Shown piece by piece: positions 18,103 to 26,561 of a DNA stretch of 64,000 nucleotides. Source of the DNA: Bacillus spongiae (GTDB taxonomy: Bacteria > Bacillota > Bacilli > Bacillales > Bacillaceae_K); contig NZ_JBBAXC010000007.1 of the NCBI RefSeq assembly GCF_037120725.1, positions 124,001 to 188,000 on the forward strand, written 5' to 3'. Position 1 is the first letter of the stretch; each line of letters begins with the position of its first letter. The position numbers were made by a program, and so were the translations under genes. The notes under the pieces are model-generated. The model did not search any database, was not told the origin of the DNA, and saw only the letters and a program-made list of their open reading frames with translations.

Positions 18103-18134
18103 CCCCTAGCCCGAAACCGGTTTCGGGCTAGGGG
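18103..18134. promoter_or_regulatory. 32-bp perfect palindrome containing a LacI operator
   Basis: The palindrome is exact over 32 bases with its centre between 18118 and 18119. The inner 14 bases are CGAAACCGGTTTCG, identical to the operator at 13434. The outer arms are CCCCTAGCC and its complement. It lies between the GH1 stop and the GH30 start, so it may serve both as operator and, as RNA, as a GC-rich stem that attenuates read-through. Confidence 0.75.
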
Positions 18135-18165
18135 CATGATTGATAATAGAGGAAGTGATTTATAG

Positions 18166-19506
18166 ATGACCAGAATTAGCGTAACATTAACTGCCAAATA
18201 CTCAGACGACCGCTTAGCGGAGAAAGAGCCTCTCACATTTACCTCCAACTCATCTAATAAGAGCGCCGATATTCATGTGTCGTTAGATGAAACTTATCAA
18301 CAAATCGTCGGCTTTGGAGGAGCATTTACTGAAGCTGCTGCATTCACGCTCTCTCAAATGCCAGAAGGTAAGCGACAAGAAGTGATAGAGAATTACTTCG
18401 ATCAGGAAAAAGGACTAGGCTATACAATCGGGCGAGTCCATATTCATAGTTGTGATTTTGCTTTGGAAAACTATACGTATGTAGAAGACAATGATGTAGA
18501 GCTAAAAACCTTTGATATTTCTAGAGATCATCAATGGGTTATCCCAATGATTAAAGATGCAATGAACGTAAAAGGTGGCTCGATTCCATTACTCGCCTCC
18601 CCTTGGAGTCCACCTGCTTGGATGAAATCAAATGGAGATATGAATCATGGAGGGAAACTTCTTCCAGAATATAGAGATGCTTGGGCGACTTATTATACTA
18701 AATTTATTCAATCTTATCAGCAAGAAGGGTTAGATATTTGGGGGATTACTGTCCAAAATGAACCTGCTGCTGTTCAAGTTTGGGATTCATGCATCTATTC
18801 TGCAGAAGAAGAACGTGACTTCGTCAAAAATCATTTAGGACCGATTATGCACGAAGCAGGCTTTGAGGATGTCAATATTATTATTTGGGACCATAACCGA
18901 GATTTGGTTGTCGAGAGAGCCTCTACTGTATTAGAGGACGAGGCTGCTGCAAAGTACGTATGGGGAACAGGCATTCATTGGTACGTAAGCGAGGATTTTG
19001 AAAATGTAGGAAAGGTACATGAACGTTTTCCTGATAAGCACTTACTCTTTACTGAAGGTTGCCAAGAAGGTGGCGTTAAGTTAGGGGAATGGTTTACTGG
19101 AGAACGATATGGTCGCAATATCATTGGTGATTTAAATAATTGGGTGGAAGGCTATTTAGATTGGAACCTAGTTTTAAATGAGAATGGTGGACCAAATCAT
19201 GTGCAAAACCTTTGTGATGCACCGATTATTGCTGATACGAGTACGAAAGAATTACACTATAACAGCTCTTATTACTATATTGGCCATTTTAGTAAGTTTA
19301 TTCGACCGGGTGCGGTTCGTATCGAACTAAACACCGAAAATAAAGAGTTACAAACGACAGCCTTTTTAAATGAAGATGGGAACATTGCTTTAGTTGTTAT
19401 GAACGAACAAGACCATCCTATTCCATTTTCAATCGGCTATAAAAATAGTAAATGCGAAACTGAGTTACCAGCTCATTCAATCGCAACTTATATCTTTGCT
19501 AAATAA
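18166..19506 (+). CDS. GH30 family glycosidase (glucosylceramidase / beta-1,6-glucanase type)
   Basis: This 446-residue protein shows the GH30 pattern: QQIVGFGGAFTEAAA near the start, ASPWSPPAWMKSNG, acid/base E199 in TVQNEP and nucleophile E297 in LLFTEGCQEGG. A short beta-sandwich follows the barrel. There is no signal peptide, so it is cytoplasmic. GH30 subfamily 1 and 3 enzymes include glucosylceramidases and endo-beta-1,6-glucanases. In this locus, removal of beta-1,6 branches from imported glucan fragments is the likely job, but this is inference. Its promoter region holds a LacI-type operator shared with the importer. Confidence 0.88.
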   Translation: MTRISVTLTAKYSDDRLAEKEPLTFTSNSSNKSADIHVSLDETYQQIVGFGGAFTEAAAFTLSQMPEGKRQEVIENYFDQEKGLGYTIGRVHIHSCDFALENYTYVEDNDVELKTFDISRDHQWVIPMIKDAMNVKGGSIPLLASPWSPPAWMKSNGDMNHGGKLLPEYRDAWATYYTKFIQSYQQEGLDIWGITVQNEPAAVQVWDSCIYSAEEERDFVKNHLGPIMHEAGFEDVNIIIWDHNRDLVVERASTVLEDEAAAKYVWGTGIHWYVSEDFENVGKVHERFPDKHLLFTEGCQEGGVKLGEWFTGERYGRNIIGDLNNWVEGYLDWNLVLNENGGPNHVQNLCDAPIIADTSTKELHYNSSYYYIGHFSKFIRPGAVRIELNTENKELQTTAFLNEDGNIALVVMNEQDHPIPFSIGYKNSKCETELPAHSIATYIFAK

Positions 19507-19524
19507 CATTATGTTAGAGGAATT

Positions 19525-19628
19525 GAAAGGCAGATGCCTTCCGTGTTTCTTAAATCTCACGGCCTACAGGATGTAGGTCATGAAGGTGTTGCGACAGGAC
19601 GTCGCGAACTAAGCCTTCGTTCCTTAAT
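19525..19628. repeat. Intergenic direct repeat, copy 1
   Basis: This 104-base unit is about 91% identical (9 differences by hand count) to the unit at 19695, at a fixed offset of 170 bases. It contains the self-complementary segment GCGACAGGACGTCGC. Its GC content is far above the flanks. It looks like a genome-dispersed intergenic repeat of Bacillaceae rather than coding sequence. Confidence 0.75.
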
Positions 19629-19630
19629 GT

Positions 19631-19964
19631 TATCCAGCTCCGGCGGCCAGCGGCTAGTAAACTTGCCAACTCCTCCTTACGATAAGTCAACATCGAAAGG
19701 CAGAAGCCTTCCGTGTTTCCTATATCTCAATGCCTACAGGAAGTAGGTCATGAAGGTGTTGCGACAGGACGTCGCGAACTTAACCTTCGTACCTTAATAG
19801 TGCCAAGTATATACGTCGCTAAACGTCCGCCTTCGCTTTTAATGATATCCAGCTCCGGCGGATTGGGGCTCGGGGTCAAATGCCACATCACTCCGAAAAT
19901 CAGGATTTTCTACGTGATGCGTCATTAGCCTGTCGCCCCATAACGATCCGCCTTCGCTTTTAAT
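19631..19964. repeat. Intergenic repeat array, copy 2 and related short repeats
   Basis: Copy 2 of the 104-base unit spans 19695-19798. TATCCAGCTCCGGCGG occurs at 19631 and 19846. CCGCCTTCGCTTTTAAT occurs at 19826-19843 and 19948-19964. A stem with arms CATCAC/GTGATG lies near 19883-19920. The short open frames here come from the repeats and are not genes. Confidence 0.7.
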
Positions 19965-19991
19965 TTAAAAATCCATGTTTAAAGGTGGGCT

Positions 19992-22900
19992 ATGCTCATG
20001 TCAAAAGGTAATTACTATTTCGATGATCAGAAAAGATTTGTTATTGAAAATTATGATAAAGCCAAAACATTTTCAAGTTTTTTACCAGGAATAGCTGGTT
20101 TCACAGGCATTCCAATGTGGACGTTTTATGTGAATAGAGGTCAAGGGATTAGCAGCTTCGGAGTAGAAGATAAAAATTCTCCTATTTTAGAGTTTTCTCC
20201 TGCCAATATTGCCTATAAAACGGTTGCAACAGCAGGGTTTCGAACGTTTATTAAAATCAATAATGATGAAGTGTACGAAGCGTTTCGTCCTACTGCAAAT
20301 GCTGATTATATTCAAAGAAAAATGTACATTGAAGCGAATCAACTAAGCATTGAGGAAATTAATCAAGAGCTTGGTTTGAAAATAATGATCCAATATTTTA
20401 ATATGCCAGAAGCTAAATTTGCGGGGCTTGTCCGTAAAGTATCTATTAAGAACTTAAAAGACGAGCCAGTAGAGTTAGAAGTACTTGATGGGCTACCTGA
20501 GATTCTACCGTTTGGTGTAACCAATGCTGCTTATAAAGAAGTCGGGAGCTTAATGAGAAGTTGGATGGAAGTGTATCACTTAGATGAAAAGGTACCATAT
20601 TATCGAGTGAGAGCTAGCATTGGGGATGAAGCAGAGGTAAATGAAGTGACGAGCGGCCATTTTTATTTGTCCTTTTCCGATGATGAAAAGCTTATTACGC
20701 CAATAGTAGATTCAGAGATCATTTTTGGGGAAGACACATCTCTTTTATACCCAGAAAGTTTTGATGCTTTTTCTCTTACTGAGCTTACGAAGGCACAACA
20801 AGTGACAGCGAATAAAGTACCTTGTGGCTTTACACCAGTAGGAGGCTCTTTAAAGAAAGATGAGACGGTAAATATTCGAACTATCATTGGTCATGTTACA
20901 GATTTCTCGCTTATCAAAGATCATATAGAGCAAGTGGTGAGCATGAGCTATATTGACCAAAAGCAAAATGAAGCGATTATGTTAACGAGAGAACTAACTA
21001 ATTCGATTGGTACAGAAACAGGTTCTCAACTGTTTGATGAATATAGTCGTCAAAGTTATTTAGACAATTTGCTAAGAGGTGGATACCCTTACATTTTTGA
21101 AAATGAAGAAGAAGACTTCGTGTATCATGTGTTCTCACGTAAACATGGGGATTTAGAGAGAGATTATAACTTCTTTAAGATTGCTCCAGAATATTTTTCA
21201 CAAGGGAATGGAAACTTTAGGGACGCAAATCAAAATAGAAGGAATGACATATACTTCAACCCTAAAGTTGGAAGTTTCAACACGAAGATGTTCATGAGCT
21301 TTATTCAAGCAGACGGTTATAACCCTCTATCTGTTAAAGGGTGTTCTTTTGAAATTCAAGGTAAAAATGATGATCAACTCGATAAGATTTTGACGCAGCA
21401 CTTTGCTAGTCACCAAAAAGAATTTAAAGCATTATTAGCAGAGACATTTACACCAGGTAAGTTAATTAGTTTTCTTACAGATAACCAAATACAACTTAAG
21501 GCAGAGCCTAATCAAATCGTATCAGAGGTAATGAAAATATCTAAACAAAACTTTGAAGCTAGTTTTGGTGAAGGGTATTGGATTGATCACTGGACATATA
21601 ATATGGATTTAATTGAGAGCTATCTCAATATTTATCCAGATAAACAAAATGAGTTTTTATTTGAAGATAGTAGCTATACATTTTTTGATAGTCCGGTATC
21701 CGTTCTGCCAAGAAGTGAAAAGTATGTTCTATCCAACGGAAAAGTTCGACAATTTGGCTCCGTCATTGAAGATGAAGAGAAGATGAGTAAGTTAAGGGTT
21801 ACCCTTGATGATACAAACTGGTTAAGAACGAAGCATGGGCAGGGAGAAATCTACCAAACGAATTTATTTGCTAAGCTCGTTTCTCTATCGCTTATGAAGT
21901 TTTCAACCCTTGACCCTGCAGGAATCGGAGTTGAAATGGAAGCGAATAAACCGGGGTGGAATGATGCGCTTAACGGCTTACCTGGAATATTTGGTTCTGG
22001 AGTTAGTGAAACCTTTGAACTGAAACGGATATTATCGTTCATATTAAATATGACGAAGGAGTATCAAGATAAAGAAGTTTCGCTCCCAATTGAAATGGTA
22101 GAACTTTTAAGAAGTATCAGTCAGTTACTAGAGCAAAAAAATAGTGGAAACTTGGATGATTTTGCGTATTGGGATAACGTATCTTCGGCGAGAGAAAAGT
22201 ATCGTAAAGATATTCACTTTGGGATAGATGGGGAAGAAAAAGTTCTCTCTCTTCAAGAAATAGCAACCATTTATCAATCCTTTATCCAAAAGGTTGACTT
22301 GGGAATTGAAAAAGCAGAAGAGCTTGGAGATGGCCTTTACCCTACTTATTTAACCTTTGAAGCAGAAGCGTTTGAGTCTGTGAAAGATGAAGCTGGAAAT
22401 GAAGTAGTGAGCTCTTACGGTCTGCCGAAGGCAAACGTGACCAAGTTTTCAAATCCGACACCACTTCCTTCTTTCCTTGAAGGTCCAGCACGCGCATTAA
22501 AGTCCATTGATGATAATAGTAAAGCGCGTGAAATCTATCAAAAGGTGAGAAACAGTGATTTATTTGATCAAGGGCTGAAAATGTATAAAACATCTGTCGG
22601 CTTAGAGAAGGAATCTCATGAAATAGGAAGAATTAAAGCGTTCACTCCTGGTTGGTTAGAGCGTGAGTCTAACTTCTTGCATATGTCTTATAAATATTTG
22701 TTAGCGTTGTTAAAATCGGGATTATCAGAAGAGTATTTTACAGAAATTCAAACTGCCCTGATTCCTTTCTTAGATCCAAAAATTTATGGTAGAAGTACAC
22801 TTGAAAATTCGTCCTTTATTGCTACTTCTACAAATCCTGATGAAAAGATGCATGGAAGAGGATTTGTTGCTCGTCTAAGTGGATCAACAGCAGAATTCTT

Positions 22901-23228
22901 AAGCATGTGGAAAGTAATGATGATGGGGAAAGAGCTTTTCCAAGTAAAAGAAGGAAAGTTAACCCTTACCCTATCACCGATTTTACCGAAGTGGTTATTT
23001 AATGAATCAGGATTATTGACATTTATGTTCCTAGGACAAACGAAGGTAACGTATTACAACCGAAAGAAGCTTGATACGTTCGGTACAGAAAAGGCAAAAG
23101 TAACAGCATTTGAGTTAGTCTATCGAGATGGAACAACTCGAAAAGTTGAGAGTGCCTATCTTCAGGAGGATGATGCTCTATCTATTAGAAAGGGGGCTGT
23201 AGCTGAGCTACATGTGACGTTAGACTAA
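19992..23228 (+). CDS. Large cytoplasmic glycoside phosphorylase, GH161-like (beta-1,3-glucan phosphorylase)
   Basis: This 1078-residue protein has no signal peptide. Its architecture resembles GH94-related phosphorylases: an N-terminal beta-sandwich (YVNRGQGISSFGVEDKNSPI), a helical linker, and an (alpha/alpha)6 catalytic core beginning near residue 340. The segment RDANQNRRNDIYFNP at 410-424 probably holds the catalytic acid D411. The length and the setting next to GH81 enzymes fit the GH161 family, which splits beta-1,3-glucan oligosaccharides with phosphate to glucose-1-phosphate. GH149 or a divergent GH94 are alternatives. AAGGTGG precedes two in-frame ATG codons, at 19992 and 19998. Confidence 0.75.
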   Translation: MLMSKGNYYFDDQKRFVIENYDKAKTFSSFLPGIAGFTGIPMWTFYVNRGQGISSFGVEDKNSPILEFSPANIAYKTVATAGFRTFIKINNDEVYEAFRPTANADYIQRKMYIEANQLSIEEINQELGLKIMIQYFNMPEAKFAGLVRKVSIKNLKDEPVELEVLDGLPEILPFGVTNAAYKEVGSLMRSWMEVYHLDEKVPYYRVRASIGDEAEVNEVTSGHFYLSFSDDEKLITPIVDSEIIFGEDTSLLYPESFDAFSLTELTKAQQVTANKVPCGFTPVGGSLKKDETVNIRTIIGHVTDFSLIKDHIEQVVSMSYIDQKQNEAIMLTRELTNSIGTETGSQLFDEYSRQSYLDNLLRGGYPYIFENEEEDFVYHVFSRKHGDLERDYNFFKIAPEYFSQGNGNFRDANQNRRNDIYFNPKVGSFNTKMFMSFIQADGYNPLSVKGCSFEIQGKNDDQLDKILTQHFASHQKEFKALLAETFTPGKLISFLTDNQIQLKAEPNQIVSEVMKISKQNFEASFGEGYWIDHWTYNMDLIESYLNIYPDKQNEFLFEDSSYTFFDSPVSVLPRSEKYVLSNGKVRQFGSVIEDEEKMSKLRVTLDDTNWLRTKHGQGEIYQTNLFAKLVSLSLMKFSTLDPAGIGVEMEANKPGWNDALNGLPGIFGSGVSETFELKRILSFILNMTKEYQDKEVSLPIEMVELLRSISQLLEQKNSGNLDDFAYWDNVSSAREKYRKDIHFGIDGEEKVLSLQEIATIYQSFIQKVDLGIEKAEELGDGLYPTYLTFEAEAFESVKDEAGNEVVSSYGLPKANVTKFSNPTPLPSFLEGPARALKSIDDNSKAREIYQKVRNSDLFDQGLKMYKTSVGLEKESHEIGRIKAFTPGWLERESNFLHMSYKYLLALLKSGLSEEYFTEIQTALIPFLDPKIYGRSTLENSSFIATSTNPDEKMHGRGFVARLSGSTAEFLSMWKVMMMGKELFQVKEGKLTLTLSPILPKWLFNESGLLTFMFLGQTKVTYYNRKKLDTFGTEKAKVTAFELVYRDGTTRKVESAYLQEDDALSIRKGAVAELHVTLD

Positions 23229-23243
23229 AGAATGTCCCTTTAT

Positions 23244-23270
23244 GTTGAAGAGGTATTTCACCTCTTCAAC
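23244..23270 (+). terminator. Hairpin after the phosphorylase gene
   Basis: GTTGAAGAGGT / ACCTCTTCAAC forms an 11-bp stem with a 5-base loop. No T-run follows, so termination efficiency is uncertain. Confidence 0.5.
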
Positions 23271-23423
23271 GCCTTCCTTAAGAGGTTGCTATATAGATTG
23301 GAAGGCATTCCACTAGTGCTCTAGCAGAAATTATCTCTGATAGGATAATAGGTGAATCACAAGGTGTACATGAAAAATGTAAAAAAAAAGAAAAATGGAT
23401 TAATGAGAAGAGGAGAATTAAAT

Positions 23424-26417
23424 ATGAAGAAAGTTGCAGGTATTGTGATGGCGTTCATTCTAACGGTATCGTTGATGGTTCCTCCTACTGCAAACGCGTT
23501 TCCTGGTGAAGTGTCATTAGGAGCTGGTAGTTATTCAACAGTAAAACCAAATGGAGTAAATGATTTGCCTTCAACAATATACAAAACAGGGAATGTTACA
23601 GGAGCAACTCCGACGAACGATTGGTGGAGTTCAACGGCTTGGGTACAATATTCAGAACAGCAATATCCTCACCCCCTAGCATTGAATAATCAGGCGGAAG
23701 GTCTTCGAATCTATAACCCTAGTCACCATATTAAAACAGAAGGTGCCATTACACAGGGGTCGATGAATGCGATTGATGATTTCATCCTTGGTCACTCAGG
23801 AACAAGCAATTTTAACGATACGAAAGTAGATCAATTTAGTGACTGGTTCGTAACAAATGAATATAAAGCAGGTGCTAATACTTTATCCGTTACTTATGGG
23901 CATGGTTCTCCGTATGTTTATGCAACGTATGAGGGAGGAAACCCACAAATCACACTGCCTTCTCTGCCACCAACAATTTGGTATGGAGACGCAAATAGTA
24001 ATGTACTAGGAATCACAACCGAGAAAGGTAGTCATTACGCTTTATTTGGTCCAGAAGGTTCCACTTGGACAGGAATTGGAACAAAGAAATTAACAAACAA
24101 CCTTAACGGGAAAAATTACTTTTCCGTAGCTGTATTGCCAGATAATTCAGTAGCCACTTTAGAGAAATTCAAGCAATACGCATATTCACATGTTGTCGAT
24201 ACGAAAGTGGATTGGGCTTATGACGAAGCAACTAGCCAAGTAAAAACTACGTACTCTTTTGAAACCGTTTCCAAAGAAGGGTCTACAAAGGGAACATTAT
24301 TTGCTCTTTATCCACACCAATGGAAAAACACGGACAAAGGATTACTGAATTACACGTACCCTTCTGTTCGCGGTGTAATGAAAGTTGCGGAAGGTACATC
24401 TTTCACAACGAATATGGTCTTTAATGGGGTCTTACCTTCATTACCAGACTTAGGAACATATGATAAAAACGTACTAGCAGGCTATATCGATGAAGCACAG
24501 CATGGAAATTTAAATCCAATTGAGCCAGATACATATTGGGTTGGGAAGCATTTAGGTGTTTTATCTACATTAGCCCCAATTGCCGAACAAGTAGGGGATC
24601 AGAGTGCGGCAAATGAATTTAGACAGGAAATGAAGGATAGATTAGAAGATTGGTTTACAGCTAGTCATCAAAATGGAAGTTTAAAGAATCAATCGCTATT
24701 TTACTATAACCAAAATTGGGGAACTTTACTGGGGTACCCAGATAACTTTGGCTCCGTTCTGCATATGAACGACCATCACTTCCATTATGGCTATTATATT
24801 AAGGCGGCTGCAGAACTAGCACGTGTTGATAAAGAGTGGGCAAGTCAAGGTCAATGGGGTCAAATGGTTGAAATGTTGATTAAAGATATTGCGAACTGGG
24901 ACCGAAATGATGATCGTTTCCCATTCCTACGAAACTTTGATATGTATGCAGGTCATTCATGGGCTTCTGGAGATGCTGTTTTTAATGGAGAATACATTGA
25001 TGGGAATAACAATGAATCCTCTTCAGAAGGAATGAATGCTTGGGCTGGTATTATTTTATGGGGTGAAGCGACAGGGAATAAAGAGCTTCGCGATTTAGGA
25101 ATCTATTTATATACGACGGAAATGAACGCCATTAATGAGTACTGGTTTGATGTGAATAACGAGAACTTCCCTGAGGAATATGTAGGGGAAACAGCAAGTA
25201 TGGTATGGGGTGGAGCAACCATTGGAAATAGAGTATGGTGGACAGAAGGTGAAGAGGAAATTCACGGAATTAACTGGTTACCATTTACGGCAGCCTCTCT
25301 TTATTTAGCTCAATACCCAGAATATACGAAACGAAATTATGATGCTTTATTTGCTAAAAATAACGGAGACAATTGGGATAATTGGGAAGATTTAATTTGG
25401 ATGTATCGTGCTATCGAAAACCCAGGAGACGCAATAAGACAATTTAATGAACGGAAAGATGTGTTTGTTCCAGAAGCAGGAAACACAAAAGCAAATGCGT
25501 ACCACTGGATCCATAATTTAAATGCTCTTGGCTCTGTCGATCGTTCTGTTACAGCAGATTATCCATTTTATGCAGTCTTTAAAAAGAATAATGTGAAGAC
25601 CTATGTTGTATACAATATGTCGAACGAAAAGAAAACGGTTACATTTTCGGATGGAAAAGTTGTGACGGCTGAACCAAATCAATTTAACACAGGGAATGGA
25701 GATACAATAGATCCAGTCACTAACAGAAATGCTTTTGAAAAAATAGAAGCAGAAGATTTTGATTTGAATAGTGGCGTTGAAACAGAAGGTACCACAGATG
25801 TTGGTGGTGGCGAGAATATTGGCTGGACAAGTAATGGAGATTATATTGCATTTAATAATGTAGATTTTGGAGATGGTGCAACAGGTGTTCAAGGAAGAAT
25901 TGCTTCTGAATCATCTGGAACCATTGAATTGCGTCTAGGCTCCGTGAATGGCTCCTTAATCGGTGAGATTGACCTTAACTATACGGGAGGATGGCAACAA
26001 TGGGAGACAAGCTCTTCTACTATTCTTCCAACATCAGGTATTCATGATTTATATTTGGTGTTTAAAGGAGACCCTTCAGCAGACATCGGAAATCTAAATT
26101 GGATTACCTTCACCAAAGAGAACAGTGGTGCGAATAACGATGTAATCGAGGAAGCGGATTACCGAATTGAGGTCGCTAATGCAGGAGCAGATCAATTGAC
26201 CTTTACGTTCATTCCGAAATATGGAACTTCTGAATTTGTTCATTTTCACTATGTGAAAAATGGCGGCAATCAACAAAATGTCATTGCTACAAAAGTCGGT
26301 GATGCATGGGAGTATACAATTCAAGGCGTAAATAAAGGGGATTCTCTTAACTACTATTTCACATATAAAAAAGACCCTCTAGCGTATGATACGCCAAAGT
26401 ATGATTATACTTACTAA
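23424..26417 (+). CDS. Secreted GH81 endo-beta-1,3-glucanase with CBM6 and CBM56-like modules (copy 1)
   Basis: The ATG at 23424 has AGGAG eight bases upstream; the longer frame from 23352 lacks a site. The protein is 997 residues with a signal peptide ending near TANA. The GH81 catalytic region covers about residues 40-755. Its likely acid is the Asp in NDHHFHYG (about 450). The paired Glu of NESSSEG (about 531 and 535) lie four apart, as in yeast Eng2. A CBM6 module (about 769-897, IEAEDFDLNSGVETEG onward) and a C-terminal CBM56-like beta-1,3-glucan-binding module (about 911-997) follow. It should cut laminarin, curdlan or fungal wall glucan outside the cell. Confidence 0.92.
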   Translation: MKKVAGIVMAFILTVSLMVPPTANAFPGEVSLGAGSYSTVKPNGVNDLPSTIYKTGNVTGATPTNDWWSSTAWVQYSEQQYPHPLALNNQAEGLRIYNPSHHIKTEGAITQGSMNAIDDFILGHSGTSNFNDTKVDQFSDWFVTNEYKAGANTLSVTYGHGSPYVYATYEGGNPQITLPSLPPTIWYGDANSNVLGITTEKGSHYALFGPEGSTWTGIGTKKLTNNLNGKNYFSVAVLPDNSVATLEKFKQYAYSHVVDTKVDWAYDEATSQVKTTYSFETVSKEGSTKGTLFALYPHQWKNTDKGLLNYTYPSVRGVMKVAEGTSFTTNMVFNGVLPSLPDLGTYDKNVLAGYIDEAQHGNLNPIEPDTYWVGKHLGVLSTLAPIAEQVGDQSAANEFRQEMKDRLEDWFTASHQNGSLKNQSLFYYNQNWGTLLGYPDNFGSVLHMNDHHFHYGYYIKAAAELARVDKEWASQGQWGQMVEMLIKDIANWDRNDDRFPFLRNFDMYAGHSWASGDAVFNGEYIDGNNNESSSEGMNAWAGIILWGEATGNKELRDLGIYLYTTEMNAINEYWFDVNNENFPEEYVGETASMVWGGATIGNRVWWTEGEEEIHGINWLPFTAASLYLAQYPEYTKRNYDALFAKNNGDNWDNWEDLIWMYRAIENPGDAIRQFNERKDVFVPEAGNTKANAYHWIHNLNALGSVDRSVTADYPFYAVFKKNNVKTYVVYNMSNEKKTVTFSDGKVVTAEPNQFNTGNGDTIDPVTNRNAFEKIEAEDFDLNSGVETEGTTDVGGGENIGWTSNGDYIAFNNVDFGDGATGVQGRIASESSGTIELRLGSVNGSLIGEIDLNYTGGWQQWETSSSTILPTSGIHDLYLVFKGDPSADIGNLNWITFTKENSGANNDVIEEADYRIEVANAGADQLTFTFIPKYGTSEFVHFHYVKNGGNQQNVIATKVGDAWEYTIQGVNKGDSLNYYFTYKKDPLAYDTPKYDYTY

Positions 26418-26454
26418 TTATTTCATTTAAAAGTCGTCTGAAAAAGTCATTCAA

Positions 26455-26493
26455 CTAATGCTCTAATAGAAGTTCACTCTATTAGAGTATTGG
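26455..26493 (+). terminator. Hairpin between the two GH81 genes
   Basis: CTCTAATAGA / TCTATTAGAG forms a perfect 10-bp core, extended by ACTAAT/ATTGGT with a G-U pair. The T-run is weak. Confidence 0.55.
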
Positions 26494-26561
26494 TTTGAAT
26501 AATAAATTTATTGTTTCAATAGTATTTGGGGAAAACAAAAAAATTGAAGAGGAGAGTTAAA

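Noticed and set aside
19534-19928. Two 70-codon frames with shared RRELSLR/RRELNLR segments
   Set aside because: They are translations of the two intergenic repeat copies and have no proper start signals.
25518-25892. 124-codon antisense frame in the first GH81 gene
   Set aside because: It lies wholly opposite a well supported CDS and is Cys/Ile-rich in a way typical of antisense reading.
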